Assembly: GCA_963819785.1 (NCBI GenBank)
Contig: CAWFXW010000024.1
Coordinates: 310,001 to 374,000, forward strand
Reading direction: 5' to 3'
Length of the DNA stretch: 64,000 nt
Source of the DNA: Palsa-504 sp963819785
Lineage (GTDB): Bacteria > Actinomycetota > Actinomycetes > Streptosporangiales > Streptosporangiaceae
Numbering within the stretch: the stretch's first letter is position 1; every line of letters starts with the position of its first letter. A model generated the notes under the pieces. The model was not told the origin of the DNA and made no database searches. It saw only the letters and a program-made list of their open reading frames with translations. Made by a program: the position numbers and the translations under genes. Shown here one piece after another: positions 1 through 7,811 of the stretch.

Positions 1-885
1 AGGGCGACACGGTGGCCGTGGTGGCCAGCGAGTGGGGACCGAACCTGCACGCCTTCACCGAACGCGGCCTGCGCATCGCGCAGATCCCGGCCGACGCCGG
101 CGGCGTGGCCGACCTGGCCGCGCTGGAGCAGCTACTCGCCGCCAGCCCGCCCGCCGTGGTCCACCTGGACCAGGTGACCTCGCACCGGCCCCTGGTCCAG
201 CCGGTCGCGGCCGCCGCCGCCCTCTGCCACGCCGCGGGCGTCCCGCTCTGGGTCGACGCCGCGCAGGCCGTGGGCCACGTGGACACCGCGTGCGGCGCCG
301 ACGCCATCTACGCCACCGGCCGCAAGTGGCTCGCCGGCCCCGCGGCGTCGGCATTCTCGGCGTGACCGAACCCTGGTGGGACCGCCTGCGCATCCCCGTC
401 TCCGACATGATCGCCGAATCCCGTCCGGCCGACGCCAGCCCGCTGTGGCTGCTCATGGCGCGCGAGGCCAACGTGGCCGCCTGGGTGGGCCTGTGCACCG
501 CGGTGGCCGAGTTCACCGCGGCCGGCCCGGCCCGCGTCTGGGACCGCCTGGCCGCCGTCGGTCGTCAGACCCGCGAGGCCCTGGCAGACCTGCCCGCCTG
601 GTCCGTAGCCACCCCGGCCGGCCCCGCCCGTCCAGCTCCGCCCCGCCCGGCCCCGACCTGTCGGACCCGGCCTCGGCCATCACCGCCCTGCGCCCCCTGA
701 ACGGCCAGGACGTCCCCGCCGTCCGGGCCCGCCTGCTGGCCGAGCACGCCATCGTCACCACCGCCGCCGCCCCCACCCGCGCCCCGCGCGACATGACCGG
801 CCCCCTCCTGCGCATCAGCCCCCACGTCGACTGCACCCCCGAAGACCTCTCCCGCCTCCGCGCCGCCCTCGAGTCCCTCACCTAA
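1..885 (+). pseudogene. egtE: EgtE-like ergothioneine biosynthesis PLP enzyme, 5'-partial, frameshifted
   Basis: This is a class V aminotransferase-fold, PLP-dependent enzyme. In ergothioneine synthesis EgtE cleaves the C-S bond of the hercynylcysteine sulfoxide intermediate. The start lies left of the window. Landmarks in order are SHRPLVQP, the PLP-binding VDAAQAVGHVD, the Schiff-base lysine in TGRKWLAGP, then RGVGILGV, EANVAAWVG, SAITALRPLNGQDV and the C-terminal LRISPHVDCTPEDL. These parts lie in three frames. The first break is at a C run at 338-341 (CCCC where five C would restore RKWLAGPRGVG). The second is near 628-640, again in C/G-rich DNA. All protein parts are otherwise well conserved, so sequencing error is as likely as real loss. 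It ends 4 bp into the convergent SDR gene. Other egt genes would be outside the window. Confidence 0.8.
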
Positions 886-1880
886 CCGCCCGTCCCGGCC
901 TGATCGCCGGTATCGGGGAGCAGTCCGGCGAACAGCTCGGCGTAGTCGTAGGCGGCCTCGGGTTTGGCCCGCACCGCCGCGTCGATCATCTGGGCGTCCT
1001 GGCCGATCAGGATGCGCCAGGCTCCCGCCCGCACCCCGTCCAGGATGGTGGCGGCCGCCTGGGCCGCGCTGACCGGGGCCTTGTCCCGGAAGTCGGCGCT
1101 GGCCTGCACCAGGAACCGGCGCAGGTCCGCCCCGGCCGGCCGCTCGGGCAGCACGCCGGCCTGGACCAGCGCGTCCCGCACGCCCGGCGAGAAGAACCCT
1201 TCCGCCTGGGCGTCGCTCAGCTGCTCCGGCGCGGGCAGACCCCGCGCGATGAGGCTGTTCCTGACGATGTTGGTGCCGACGTGCCCCGGCAGCACCAGCA
1301 CGGCGCGGACCTGCGGCGCGTTGGACCGCAGGTCCTCGATCAGCGCCTCGGTGAAACCCCGGACCGCGAACTTGGCCGTGCTGTACGCGGTCTGCGGCAT
1401 GCCCGGGCCCAGCGACGCCCAGATCCCGTTCACGCTGCTGGTGTTGATCAGCACCCCGTCGCCGCTGGCGATCAGCAGCGGCAAGAACGCGCGGGCGCAG
1501 TAGTAGACGCCCTGCCAGTCGATGGCGAAGATCCGCTCCCACACCTCGCGGTCGCCCGCCGCGAAGCTCTCCCCGCCGCCGGCCCCGGCGTTGCTGAACA
1601 CCAGGTCGACGTGCCCGGTGGCGTGCTCGCCGAGCAGTTCGTCGCGGAACCGCAGCACCTGTGCCTCGTCCGCGACGTCGCAGGTGTGCCCGGTGACCCG
1701 GACGCCGGGCGGGGCGGCCGACCGGGCCAGGGTGACGGTCTCCGCCATCGTGTCAGCGTTCAGGTCACAGGCCGCTACCGAGCAGCCCTGCTCGGCCAGC
1801 TGCCGGGTCAGCTCGCGGCCCATGCCCGACCCGCCGCCGGTTACCACCGCGAGCTTCCCCGCAAACGACTCCATCGTCAT
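882..1880 (-). CDS. SDR family NAD(P)-dependent oxidoreductase
   Basis: A 332-residue short-chain dehydrogenase/reductase. The Rossmann glycine motif TGGGSGMG is near residue 15, the adenine-pocket CDVAD near 66 and NAG near 97. The catalytic Ser lies in INTSSVNG and the YxxxK pair in YSTAKFAV. A longer than usual C-terminal part carries an extra helical region. The ATG at 1880 is the first in-frame start, and an ATG two codons later is possible. The gene is divergent from a MarR regulator across about 100 bp with inverted repeats, so MarR control is likely (inference). The substrate cannot be read from sequence. Confidence 0.88.
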   Translation of the reverse strand: MTMESFAGKLAVVTGGGSGMGRELTRQLAEQGCSVAACDLNADTMAETVTLARSAAPPGVRVTGHTCDVADEAQVLRFRDELLGEHATGHVDLVFSNAGAGGGESFAAGDREVWERIFAIDWQGVYYCARAFLPLLIASGDGVLINTSSVNGIWASLGPGMPQTAYSTAKFAVRGFTEALIEDLRSNAPQVRAVLVLPGHVGTNIVRNSLIARGLPAPEQLSDAQAEGFFSPGVRDALVQAGVLPERPAGADLRRFLVQASADFRDKAPVSAAQAAATILDGVRAGAWRILIGQDAQMIDAAVRAKPEAAYDYAELFAGLLPDTGDQAGTGG

Positions 1881-1910
1881 GATTTAAAGTGATATCATTA
1901 TGATAGATGA

Positions 1911-1926
1911 CTGTCAAGCCTGACAG
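1911..1926. promoter_or_regulatory. Inverted repeat in the SDR/marR divergent promoter
   Basis: CTGTCA and TGACAG form a perfect 6-bp inverted repeat with a 4-bp spacer (AGCC). It sits about 30 bp upstream of the SDR start and about 55 bp before the marR start. MarR proteins usually bind such 16-20 bp sites between themselves and the gene they control. Assignment to this MarR is inference. Confidence 0.4.
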
Positions 1927-1957
1927 CCGCGCTCATCGGCAGGCGGATGCCGCGCAT

Positions 1958-1967
1958 CAGATATCTG
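1958..1967. promoter_or_regulatory. CAGATATCTG palindrome just upstream of marR
   Basis: A perfect 10-bp palindrome ends 12 bp before the marR ATG. A second short palindrome (TGATATCA) lies near 1890 by the SDR start. The AT-rich block TAAGTTAAGATAATG directly at the marR start could hold a -10 element for a leaderless or near-leaderless transcript. Autoregulation is the usual MarR pattern and is inferred here. Confidence 0.35.
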
Positions 1968-1979
1968 TAAGTTAAGATA

Positions 1980-2495
1980 ATGAACATGCAGGTATCTGCG
2001 AGAGACCGGATCGAGGGGGTCCGGGCCGAGTGGGCGCGCGAGCGGCCCGACCTCGACACGTCACCGATGGCGGTCATCGGGCGGATCTTGCGGGCCGAAC
2101 GCCTGGCCAGCGGGCCGATCAAGGACGTCCTGGGCCGCTACGGGCTGGACCGGGGCGGCTTTGACGTGCTGGCCACGCTGCGCCGGTCCGGACCGCCCTA
2201 CCGGCTCACCCCGACCCGGCTGTTCCAGGAGCTGGTCCTGACCTCCGGAGCGATGACCCACCGGGTGGACGCCCTGGAGCGGGACGGGCTGGTCGAGCGG
2301 GTCGGCGCCCCGCGGGACCGGCGCAGCACGCTGGTCGCCCTGACCACGAAGGGCAAGACGGTCACCGACCAGGCCATGACCGCGCACATGGCCGGTGAGC
2401 AGGCCATGCTCACCGCGCTGCCGGACGCCGAACGCGAGTTGCTCGCCGCCCTGCTCGGCAAGCTCCTGGCCGGGATGGAGGCAGACCATGACTAG
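1980..2495 (+). CDS. MarR family transcriptional regulator
   Basis: A 171-residue winged-helix regulator. The recognition region (SGAMTHRVDALERDGLVER) and the wing (RRSTLVALTTKGK) are typical of MarR proteins, here at residues 90-125. It dimerises and usually represses neighbouring genes until a phenolic or other small ligand binds. It overlaps the downstream SDR start by 8 bp, so the two are translationally coupled. An alternative start is the ATG two codons downstream. Genes on both sides encode SDR enzymes, which are the likely regulon (inference). Confidence 0.88.
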   Translation: MNMQVSARDRIEGVRAEWARERPDLDTSPMAVIGRILRAERLASGPIKDVLGRYGLDRGGFDVLATLRRSGPPYRLTPTRLFQELVLTSGAMTHRVDALERDGLVERVGAPRDRRSTLVALTTKGKTVTDQAMTAHMAGEQAMLTALPDAERELLAALLGKLLAGMEADHD

Positions 2496-3210
2496 CACCG
2501 GCACCGTGATCGTCATCGGCGGCAGCTCGGGCCTGGGGCTGGCCGTAGCGCGGCACTGCCTGGCCGCGGGCGCGTCCGTGGTCATCGCGGGCCGCTCGCC
2601 CGCCCGGCTGCACGACGCCGCGGCCGAGCTGGCCTGCCCGGACCGGCTGCGCACCGTGGTCGCGGACATCGGTGACCAGGCCCAGGTCGCAGCGCTGTTC
2701 GAACAGGCCGGAGCGGTCCGCCACGTGGTCGTGACCGCGGCCGACCTGCCCTACGGACCGGTGGCGGCGTTGACTGAGGAGGCCATGATGCGGGCCGTCC
2801 GGTCCAAGTTCCTCGGGCCGTTCTTCGTCGCGCAGCACGCGGCCGCCCGGATGAACGATGGCGGGAGCATCACCTTCACCTCCGGCATCGCCGCCTACCG
2901 CCCGGCGCCGGGCGGCGCGCTGGCCGCCTCGGTCAACGGGGCGCTGGAGGCCATGGTCCGCGCGTTCGCCCTGGAGCTGGCGCCGGTCCGGGTCAACGCG
3001 GTCTCGCCCGGCTGGGTCGACACCCCGATCTGGGCGGGGCTGGCCACACCCGAAGCCAAGCGGGCCCGGTTCGCGGACCTGGCCTCGCGCCTGCCGGGCC
3101 GGCGCGCCGGAACCGCCGAGGACGTCGCCCGCGCCATCGGCTACCTGATCGAGGACGACTTCGTGACCGGCACCGTCCTGCACGCCGAGGGCGGCCAGCT
3201 GCTCGTCTAG
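2488..3210 (+). CDS. SDR family oxidoreductase
   Basis: A 240-residue classical SDR. The ATG at 2488 lies inside the end of marR (8-bp overlap), and the protein begins MTSTGTVIVIGGSSGLG, an immediate Rossmann motif. NAG is replaced by a TAAD-like stretch. The usual catalytic serine position reads FTSGIAAYRP, and the canonical Tyr-x-x-x-Lys is not clear: ASVNGALEAM stands where YxxxK normally is. The C-terminus ends with the family motif TGTVLHAEGGQLLV. The missing YxxxK suggests an atypical or non-catalytic SDR. It is co-transcribed with marR. Confidence 0.85.
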   Translation: MTSTGTVIVIGGSSGLGLAVARHCLAAGASVVIAGRSPARLHDAAAELACPDRLRTVVADIGDQAQVAALFEQAGAVRHVVVTAADLPYGPVAALTEEAMMRAVRSKFLGPFFVAQHAAARMNDGGSITFTSGIAAYRPAPGGALAASVNGALEAMVRAFALELAPVRVNAVSPGWVDTPIWAGLATPEAKRARFADLASRLPGRRAGTAEDVARAIGYLIEDDFVTGTVLHAEGGQLLV

Positions 3211-3848
3211 GCGTTCAGGTAGGTCAGCACGGCGAGTACGCGGCGGTTCGCGTCCCCGGCCGGGTACAGGTCGAGCTTGATGAACACGTTGTTGATGTGC
3301 TTGCTGACCGCCTTCTCGGTGACGAACAGCCGCGCGGCGATCCCGGCGTTGGTCAGCCCTTCGGCCATCAGCGCCAGCACCTCGCGCTCGCGCGGGGTAA
3401 GCCGGGCCAGCCGCTCGTCCCGGGCGTGCCGGGCCAGCAGCTGGGCCACCACCTCGGGGTCGATCGCGGTCCCGCCCTCGGCCACGGTGCGCACCGCCGC
3501 GATGAACCGGCCCACGTCCGAGACCCGGTCCTTGAGCAGGTACCCGAGCCCGTGCGGGCCGGTGGCCAGCAGCTCCTGGGCGTAGAGCGGCTCGACGTGC
3601 TGGGACAGGACCAGCACCGGCAGGCCCGGGACCCGGACCCGCGCCTCGATGGCGGCCTTCAGGCCCTCGTTGGTAAAGGTGGGCGGGAGCCGCACGTCCA
3701 CCACCGCCACGTCCGGGTCCTGCGTGACCAGCGCCGCCCGCAAATCGGGTCCGTTGTCCACCGCCACCACATCCATGTCGTACGCGGCGAACAGCCGGAT
3801 CAGCCCGTCCCGCAGCAGGGTCAGGTCCTCGCCCAGGACAACTCGCAC
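3207..3848 (-). CDS. NarL/FixJ-type response regulator
   Basis: A 213-residue regulator with an N-terminal receiver (acidic pocket GED, phosphoacceptor Asp in VVDVRLPP, conserved Lys in YLLKDRV) and a C-terminal LuxR-type HTH (LTPREREVLALMAEGLTN, KAVSKHINNVFIKL). The GTG at 3848 places the receiver start directly at RVVLGED and overlaps the upstream kinase gene by 28 bp. The two form a two-component pair. It converges on the SDR gene with a 4-bp stop overlap. Confidence 0.9.
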   Translation of the reverse strand: MRVVLGEDLTLLRDGLIRLFAAYDMDVVAVDNGPDLRAALVTQDPDVAVVDVRLPPTFTNEGLKAAIEARVRVPGLPVLVLSQHVEPLYAQELLATGPHGLGYLLKDRVSDVGRFIAAVRTVAEGGTAIDPEVVAQLLARHARDERLARLTPREREVLALMAEGLTNAGIAARLFVTEKAVSKHINNVFIKLDLYPAGDANRRVLAVLTYLNA

Positions 3849-5071
3849 GGCAGCTCCATCGTCACCAGGGTCGGCCCGCCCGGCGGGCTGGTCACCGCGA
3901 TCACGCCGTCGAACGCGGCCAGCCGCTGCTCGATCCCGTGCAGTCCGCCGCCGGGCCTCGGCTCCGCGCCCCCGGTGCCATTGTCGCCCACGATCGCGAC
4001 CAGCCGGCCGTCGGCGTAGTCGAGCTGGACCCAGGCCCGGGGCGCGCCGCTGTGCTTGACCACGTTGGCCAGCGCCTCGGCCACCGCGAAGTAGGCCGCC
4101 GCCTCTACCGGGGCCGGCACCCGGCCGGGCATCTCGGCCTGCACGTCCACCGGCACCGGCAGGGACAGTGCGAGGGCCCGTACCGCCCCGTCCAGGCCCC
4201 GCTCGGCCAGCACCGGCGGGTGGATGCCGCGCACCAGCGCGCGCAGCTCGGACAGCGCCTGCCCGTTCGCGGTGCGCGCCTCGGCCAGCAGCGACAGGGC
4301 CAGGTCCGGGTGCTCCCTGACGACTTGTTCGGCCAGGCCGATGCTCATCCCGACCGAGACCAGGCGGGCCTGGGCCCCGTCGTGCAGGTCGCGTTCGATC
4401 CGGCGCAGCTCGGCGGCCGACGCGTCCACCACCTGGGACCGGGACTCGGTCAGCCGGCCCACCTGCGCCGCCATCTCCGTCGGGGTGGGGGCCAGCAGCA
4501 CCGAAGCGATCCGGGCGTGCACCTTGAACACCCGCTGGCTCAGGGCCAGCGCGGTCAGGCCCGCGACCAGCATGCACATGGACATCACCTGGAACCCGGC
4601 CGTCGGCGGCGCCCCCGGCCACCAGCCGTACACCACCGCGCCCCAGTCAAGCCCCAGCACCCAGCAGCCGACGAAGGTGAGCGCCGTGGGCCCGAGCCCG
4701 AACAGCAACCCGGCCGGGCAGCCGGGCAGCAACCACAGCAGATCCCGCCACGTCGCCGGATCGGTCAGCACCCAGCGGCAGTACCGCAGCTGCCCGCGCA
4801 GGCCACCGGTGGCCGCGGCGGGCCGCGGCCGGTACGGGTCCGGGATCCTCACCCCGGACCACTCGAGCGCCTGACGACGCTGCCTGCTGGCCAGCCGCCG
4901 CACCACCAGCAGGCTCTCCGGCGCCAGCAGGACGCCCAGCCCGGCGGGAATGATCACCAAGCAGAACAGCGTCACGAGGAACAGCGGGATCCCCGCTACC
5001 GACTCCAGCGCCAGCAGCAGCCCGCGGCCGCTCGCCCGAGCGCTCCGCCGCCAACCTCGCTCGCCGTTCAT
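3821..5071 (-). CDS. Sensor histidine kinase, NarL-partner type
   Basis: A 416-residue membrane kinase. It has hydrophobic segments near residues 18-45 and 115-150 and around 175. The HisKA_3 dimerisation box follows, with the phospho-acceptor in ERDLHDGAQARL. Next come the ATPase domain with N-box EALANVVKHS and G-box GDNGTGG, and a terminal GLHGIEQRLAAF. The ATG at 5071 was chosen because GGGGAGGT stands about 5 nt before it; the frame is open further upstream but without family-like sequence. It overlaps its cognate regulator gene. The signal is unknown. Confidence 0.88.
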   Translation of the reverse strand: MNGERGWRRSARASGRGLLLALESVAGIPLFLVTLFCLVIIPAGLGVLLAPESLLVVRRLASRQRRQALEWSGVRIPDPYRPRPAAATGGLRGQLRYCRWVLTDPATWRDLLWLLPGCPAGLLFGLGPTALTFVGCWVLGLDWGAVVYGWWPGAPPTAGFQVMSMCMLVAGLTALALSQRVFKVHARIASVLLAPTPTEMAAQVGRLTESRSQVVDASAAELRRIERDLHDGAQARLVSVGMSIGLAEQVVREHPDLALSLLAEARTANGQALSELRALVRGIHPPVLAERGLDGAVRALALSLPVPVDVQAEMPGRVPAPVEAAAYFAVAEALANVVKHSGAPRAWVQLDYADGRLVAIVGDNGTGGAEPRPGGGLHGIEQRLAAFDGVIAVTSPPGGPTLVTMELPCELSWART

Positions 5072-5148
5072 CAGGACCTCCCCGTCCGTACTTGTCGGGT
5101 CCATTCTCGGCACCGCGGCCACGCCTGTCGGTGGTGCTAGTCCCACCT

Positions 5149-6057
5149 TCAGCGCCGGATGAGGACCTCGACGCCGTCCAGGATGCGGTCCAGGCCGAAG
5201 ATGAACTCGTCGTCCGGACCGTCCTCGATCTCGAACACCCCGGCCGCCACGAACTTCGAGAGCGCCGGGAACCGGCGCGGATCGGCCAGCTGGGCCAGCA
5301 TCCGGGGGTAGGCCGCCATCCATTCCATCGGCGCCAGGCCCGAGGCCTGGATCGCCGCCGCGATGTCGGCCTCGGTGGTGGCCAGGTTCCGCACGTAGCC
5401 GGCCAGCAGCAAGATCACCGAGGCCTTGCGCGCCTCGGTCAGCCCGGTGCCGGCCAAGCAGGCCAGCGCGTTCTCGAACCAGGCCACCTCGTTGGGCATG
5501 ATCGGCAGGCTGTTGAGCGGGATCCGCACCACCCACGGGTGCCGCCGCGCGCCGTCCCGCAGCGCCCAGGCCCAGCGGGACAGCCCGTCCCGCCAGCCTT
5601 CGCCGGGGGCCGGCGCCCCGGGCGCGGATCCCCAGGCGGCGTCCACCATCACGGTGAGCAGTTCCTCCTTGGACGACACGTGGCGGTACAGGGACATCGG
5701 CGCGGTCCCGAGCTCGCCGGCCACCCGGCCCATCGACACCGCGGCCAGCCCCTCGGTGTCGGCCACCCGCACCGCGGCGGCCACGATCCGGCCCAGGCTC
5801 AGGGACGGCCTGGGTCCCTTGTGCGGCCGCTCCCGCACCCCCCAGGCCGCCGCGACACTGCCCGGCAGCCCCGCGGCCCCCGGCTCCGGGACATCGGATG
5901 CCAGCCCGGCCGCTCCCGGCTCCGGGACACCGGATGGCAGCCCGGCCGCTCCCGGCTCCGGGACACCGGATGGCAGCCCCGCGGCTCCGGGCTCCGGCTC
6001 GGCGTCCGCCACGTCCCGCGCACCTCCCTCCGGCCCGCCTGCGCTTGACAGCATCAT
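5149..6057 (-). CDS. TetR/AcrR family repressor with repeat-rich N-terminus
   Basis: A 302-residue protein. The HTH lies near residues 88-135 (LGRIVAAAVRVADTEG, LGTAPMSLYRHVSSKEELL) and is followed by a TetR C-terminal ligand domain of the TetR_C_1 type (WRDGLSRWAWALRDG). The first 75 residues are low complexity, made of nearly four copies of a PEPGAAGLPSGV-like 12-mer. Such an N-terminal extension is unusual for TetR proteins, and the functional start might lie after it, though no good internal ATG is seen. It is divergent from a drug-exporter-type ABC operon with two palindromes between them, so it is probably the exporter's repressor. Confidence 0.87.
   Translation of the reverse strand: MMLSSAGGPEGGARDVADAEPEPGAAGLPSGVPEPGAAGLPSGVPEPGAAGLASDVPEPGAAGLPGSVAAAWGVRERPHKGPRPSLSLGRIVAAAVRVADTEGLAAVSMGRVAGELGTAPMSLYRHVSSKEELLTVMVDAAWGSAPGAPAPGEGWRDGLSRWAWALRDGARRHPWVVRIPLNSLPIMPNEVAWFENALACLAGTGLTEARKASVILLLAGYVRNLATTEADIAAAIQASGLAPMEWMAAYPRMLAQLADPRRFPALSKFVAAGVFEIEDGPDDEFIFGLDRILDGVEVLIRR
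5864..5996. repeat. 36-bp tandem repeat, about 3.7 copies, in the tetR 5' end
   Basis: Units start at 5864, 5900, 5936 and 5972 (the last partial). Each encodes a PEPGAAGL-type 12-mer on the minus strand and differs by only a few bases. The unit length is a multiple of three, so copy-number change keeps the reading frame. Confidence 0.9.
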
Positions 6058-6062
6058 AGTAC

Positions 6063-6079
6063 TGCGTATAGCTTACGCA
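6063..6079. promoter_or_regulatory. TetR-type operator 1
   Basis: TGCGTA-N5-TACGCA, a 17-bp interrupted palindrome, lies 6 bp upstream of the tetR start codon. It shares its half-site with the second palindrome at 6084. It sits between divergent tetR and ABC exporter genes, where a local repressor would block both promoters. Confidence 0.7.
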
Positions 6080-6083
6080 AATA

Positions 6084-6100
6084 TGCGTATGACATACGCA
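6084..6100. promoter_or_regulatory. TetR-type operator 2
   Basis: TGCGTATG-A-CATACGCA is a perfect 17-bp palindrome. Its centre is 21 bp (two helical turns) from that of operator 1, which would allow cooperative binding of two dimers on one face of the DNA. It is followed by a direct repeat of GGGTCAAC before the ABC start at 6138. Confidence 0.72.
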
Positions 6101-6137
6101 GTTAAGTCACGAAGGGTCAACCGAGGGGTCAACAGAC

Positions 6138-6944
6138 ATGAGCAATGAGCTGGCGATTGAGGCGAGCGGGCTGGCCAAGTCCTACGGCGGCGTCCGCGTC
6201 CTGGACGGCATCGGCCTGCGGGTCCCGCGCGGCAGCGTATTCGCCCTGCTCGGGCCGAACGGCGCGGGCAAGACCACCGCGGTCCGGATCCTGGCCACGC
6301 TGTGCCGGGCGGACGCCGGCCGGGCCCGGGTCGCGGGGTTCGACGTGGACCGCGAGCGGCGCCAGGTCCGCCGGCGGATCAGCCTGACCGGTCAGTTCGC
6401 CGCGCTGGACGCGGCGCAGACCGGCGCGGAGAACCTGCGCATGATCGCCCGGCTGGCCGGGCACCCGGCCGTGGTCTTCCTGGACGAGCCGACCACCGGC
6501 CTGGACCCGCAGAGCCGGCTGACCACCTGGCAGGCCATCGCCGGCCTGGCCGCGGACGGCGTGACGGTGTTCCTCACCACCCAGTACCTGGAGGAGGCCG
6601 ACCGGCTCGCGGACCAGATCGCGGTCCTGAACGGCGGCCTGCTGGTCGCGACGGGCACCGCCGCCGAGCTCAAGCGCCGGGTCGCCCCCCAGCGCCTGGA
6701 CCTGACCTGCTCGACCGCGGGGGCGTACGAGCAGGTCAGGTCCGTCCTCGCGGACCGCGTGGTGCACCTGGACCCGGCCGCGCGGTCCGTCGGCGTGGCC
6801 ACCGACGGCCGCGCGGCCCGGATCCGCGCCCTGCTGGACGAAGCCGATCCGGGCCGGGACCTGATCGCCGGCTTCGCGGTCCGCGAAGCCACCCTCGACG
6901 ACGTGTTCTTCACCCTGACCACCCGGGAGGCCGCTCATGTCTGA
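6138..6944 (+). CDS. DrrA-type ABC exporter ATPase lacking the signature segment
   Basis: A 268-residue ATP-binding subunit resembling daunorubicin-resistance DrrA proteins. Walker A (GPNGAGKTT) is near residue 37 and the Q-loop (LTGQFAALD) near 86. Walker B (VVFLDEPTTGLDP) is near 115, followed by the switch region LTTQYLEEAD and a DrrA C-terminal domain. Between Q-loop and Walker B about 60 residues normal for the family are missing, including the helical subdomain end and the ABC signature (SGG-MRRR). The text jumps from NLRMIARLAG directly to HPAVVFLDEP. The deletion is in frame. Without the signature motif ATP hydrolysis should fail. It overlaps the permease start by 8 bp. Confidence 0.85.
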   Translation: MSNELAIEASGLAKSYGGVRVLDGIGLRVPRGSVFALLGPNGAGKTTAVRILATLCRADAGRARVAGFDVDRERRQVRRRISLTGQFAALDAAQTGAENLRMIARLAGHPAVVFLDEPTTGLDPQSRLTTWQAIAGLAADGVTVFLTTQYLEEADRLADQIAVLNGGLLVATGTAAELKRRVAPQRLDLTCSTAGAYEQVRSVLADRVVHLDPAARSVGVATDGRAARIRALLDEADPGRDLIAGFAVREATLDDVFFTLTTREAAHV

Positions 6945-7696
6945 CGCGCTGATCATGACCGGGCGCAGCGTGCGGCTGTCGCTGCGCAGCCCCGACGCGC
7001 TGCTCACCGCGCTGCTGCTGCCCGTGATGCTGATGGTGGTGTTCGTCTACCTGTTCGGCGGGGCGGTCAGCGTCGGCACCAGCTACCTGGAGTACGTCGT
7101 GCCCGGGGTCCTGCTGCTGTGCGCGATCACCGGCGCCGCGACCACGGCGGTCACCGTCTGCCAGGACATGACCGGCGGCATCATCGACCGGTTCCGCTCC
7201 CTGGACGTGCCCGGCACCGTGGTGCTGGCCGGGCACGTGACCGCCAGCCTGCTGCGCAACCTGGTCTCGACGGTGCTGGTGGCGGCGGTCGCGGTCGGCA
7301 TCGGCTTCCGGCCGCACCCGGACCTGGCCCGGCTGGCCGCCGCGGTGGGCGTGCTGCTGCTGTTCGTGGCCGCGATCTCGTGGCTGGCCGCGGCGTTCGG
7401 GCTGGCCGTGGCCTCGCCCGAGGCGGCCAACGGGGCGATGTTCTTCCTGATGTTCTTCAGCTACGCCAGCAGCGCCTTCGTCCCGGTCCGGACCATGCCC
7501 TGGTGGCTGCGCGGCTTCGCCCGCCACCAGCCTGGCCACCCCGGTCACCGAGACCCTCCGCGGCCTGCTCCTCGGCCAGCAGCCCGGGAGCCATCCGCTC
7601 GGCGGTCAGCTGGCGGCCGCGCTGGCCTGGAGCGGCGGGATCCTGGTTGTCTCGGTCCTGCTCAGCATGGCGCTGTTCCGCCGCCGGACCGCGTAG
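6937..7696 (+). pseudogene. DrrB-type ABC exporter permease, frameshifted near the 3' end
   Basis: An ABC-2 type permease of about 252 residues when the frame is repaired. The first frame gives MSDALIMTGRSVRL and TM segments around residues 22-45, 55-75, 105-125, 130-155 and 165-180. It reads GFARHQP near 7535 and then leaves the family. The next frame continues LATPVTETLRGLLLGQQPG and a last TM segment, ending at TAG 7694-7696. The break is one or two bases around CACCAGCCTGGCC. It is the partner of the upstream ATPase; together they would export a hydrophobic compound. Confidence 0.82.
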
Positions 7697-7761
7697 CCAG
7701 CCAGCACAGCGCGTAGGCGGCCAGCAAAAGCCAGCACACCGCCTAGCTAGCCAGCACAGCA

Positions 7762-7793
7762 AGCGGCCGGGTCCCGTCCGGGACCCGGCCGCT
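7762..7793. terminator. Bidirectional hairpin terminator
   Basis: A perfect 14-bp inverted repeat (arms 7762-7775 and 7780-7793) around a GTCC loop lies between the convergent exporter permease and S53 peptidase genes. There is no U tract, as is common in actinomycetes. Confidence 0.75.
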
Positions 7794-7811
7794 GACCTGT
7801 CAGGCGAAGAG

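Noticed and set aside
5864..5996. CRISPR array
   Set aside because: Units are contiguous, without spacers, and in frame with a CDS.
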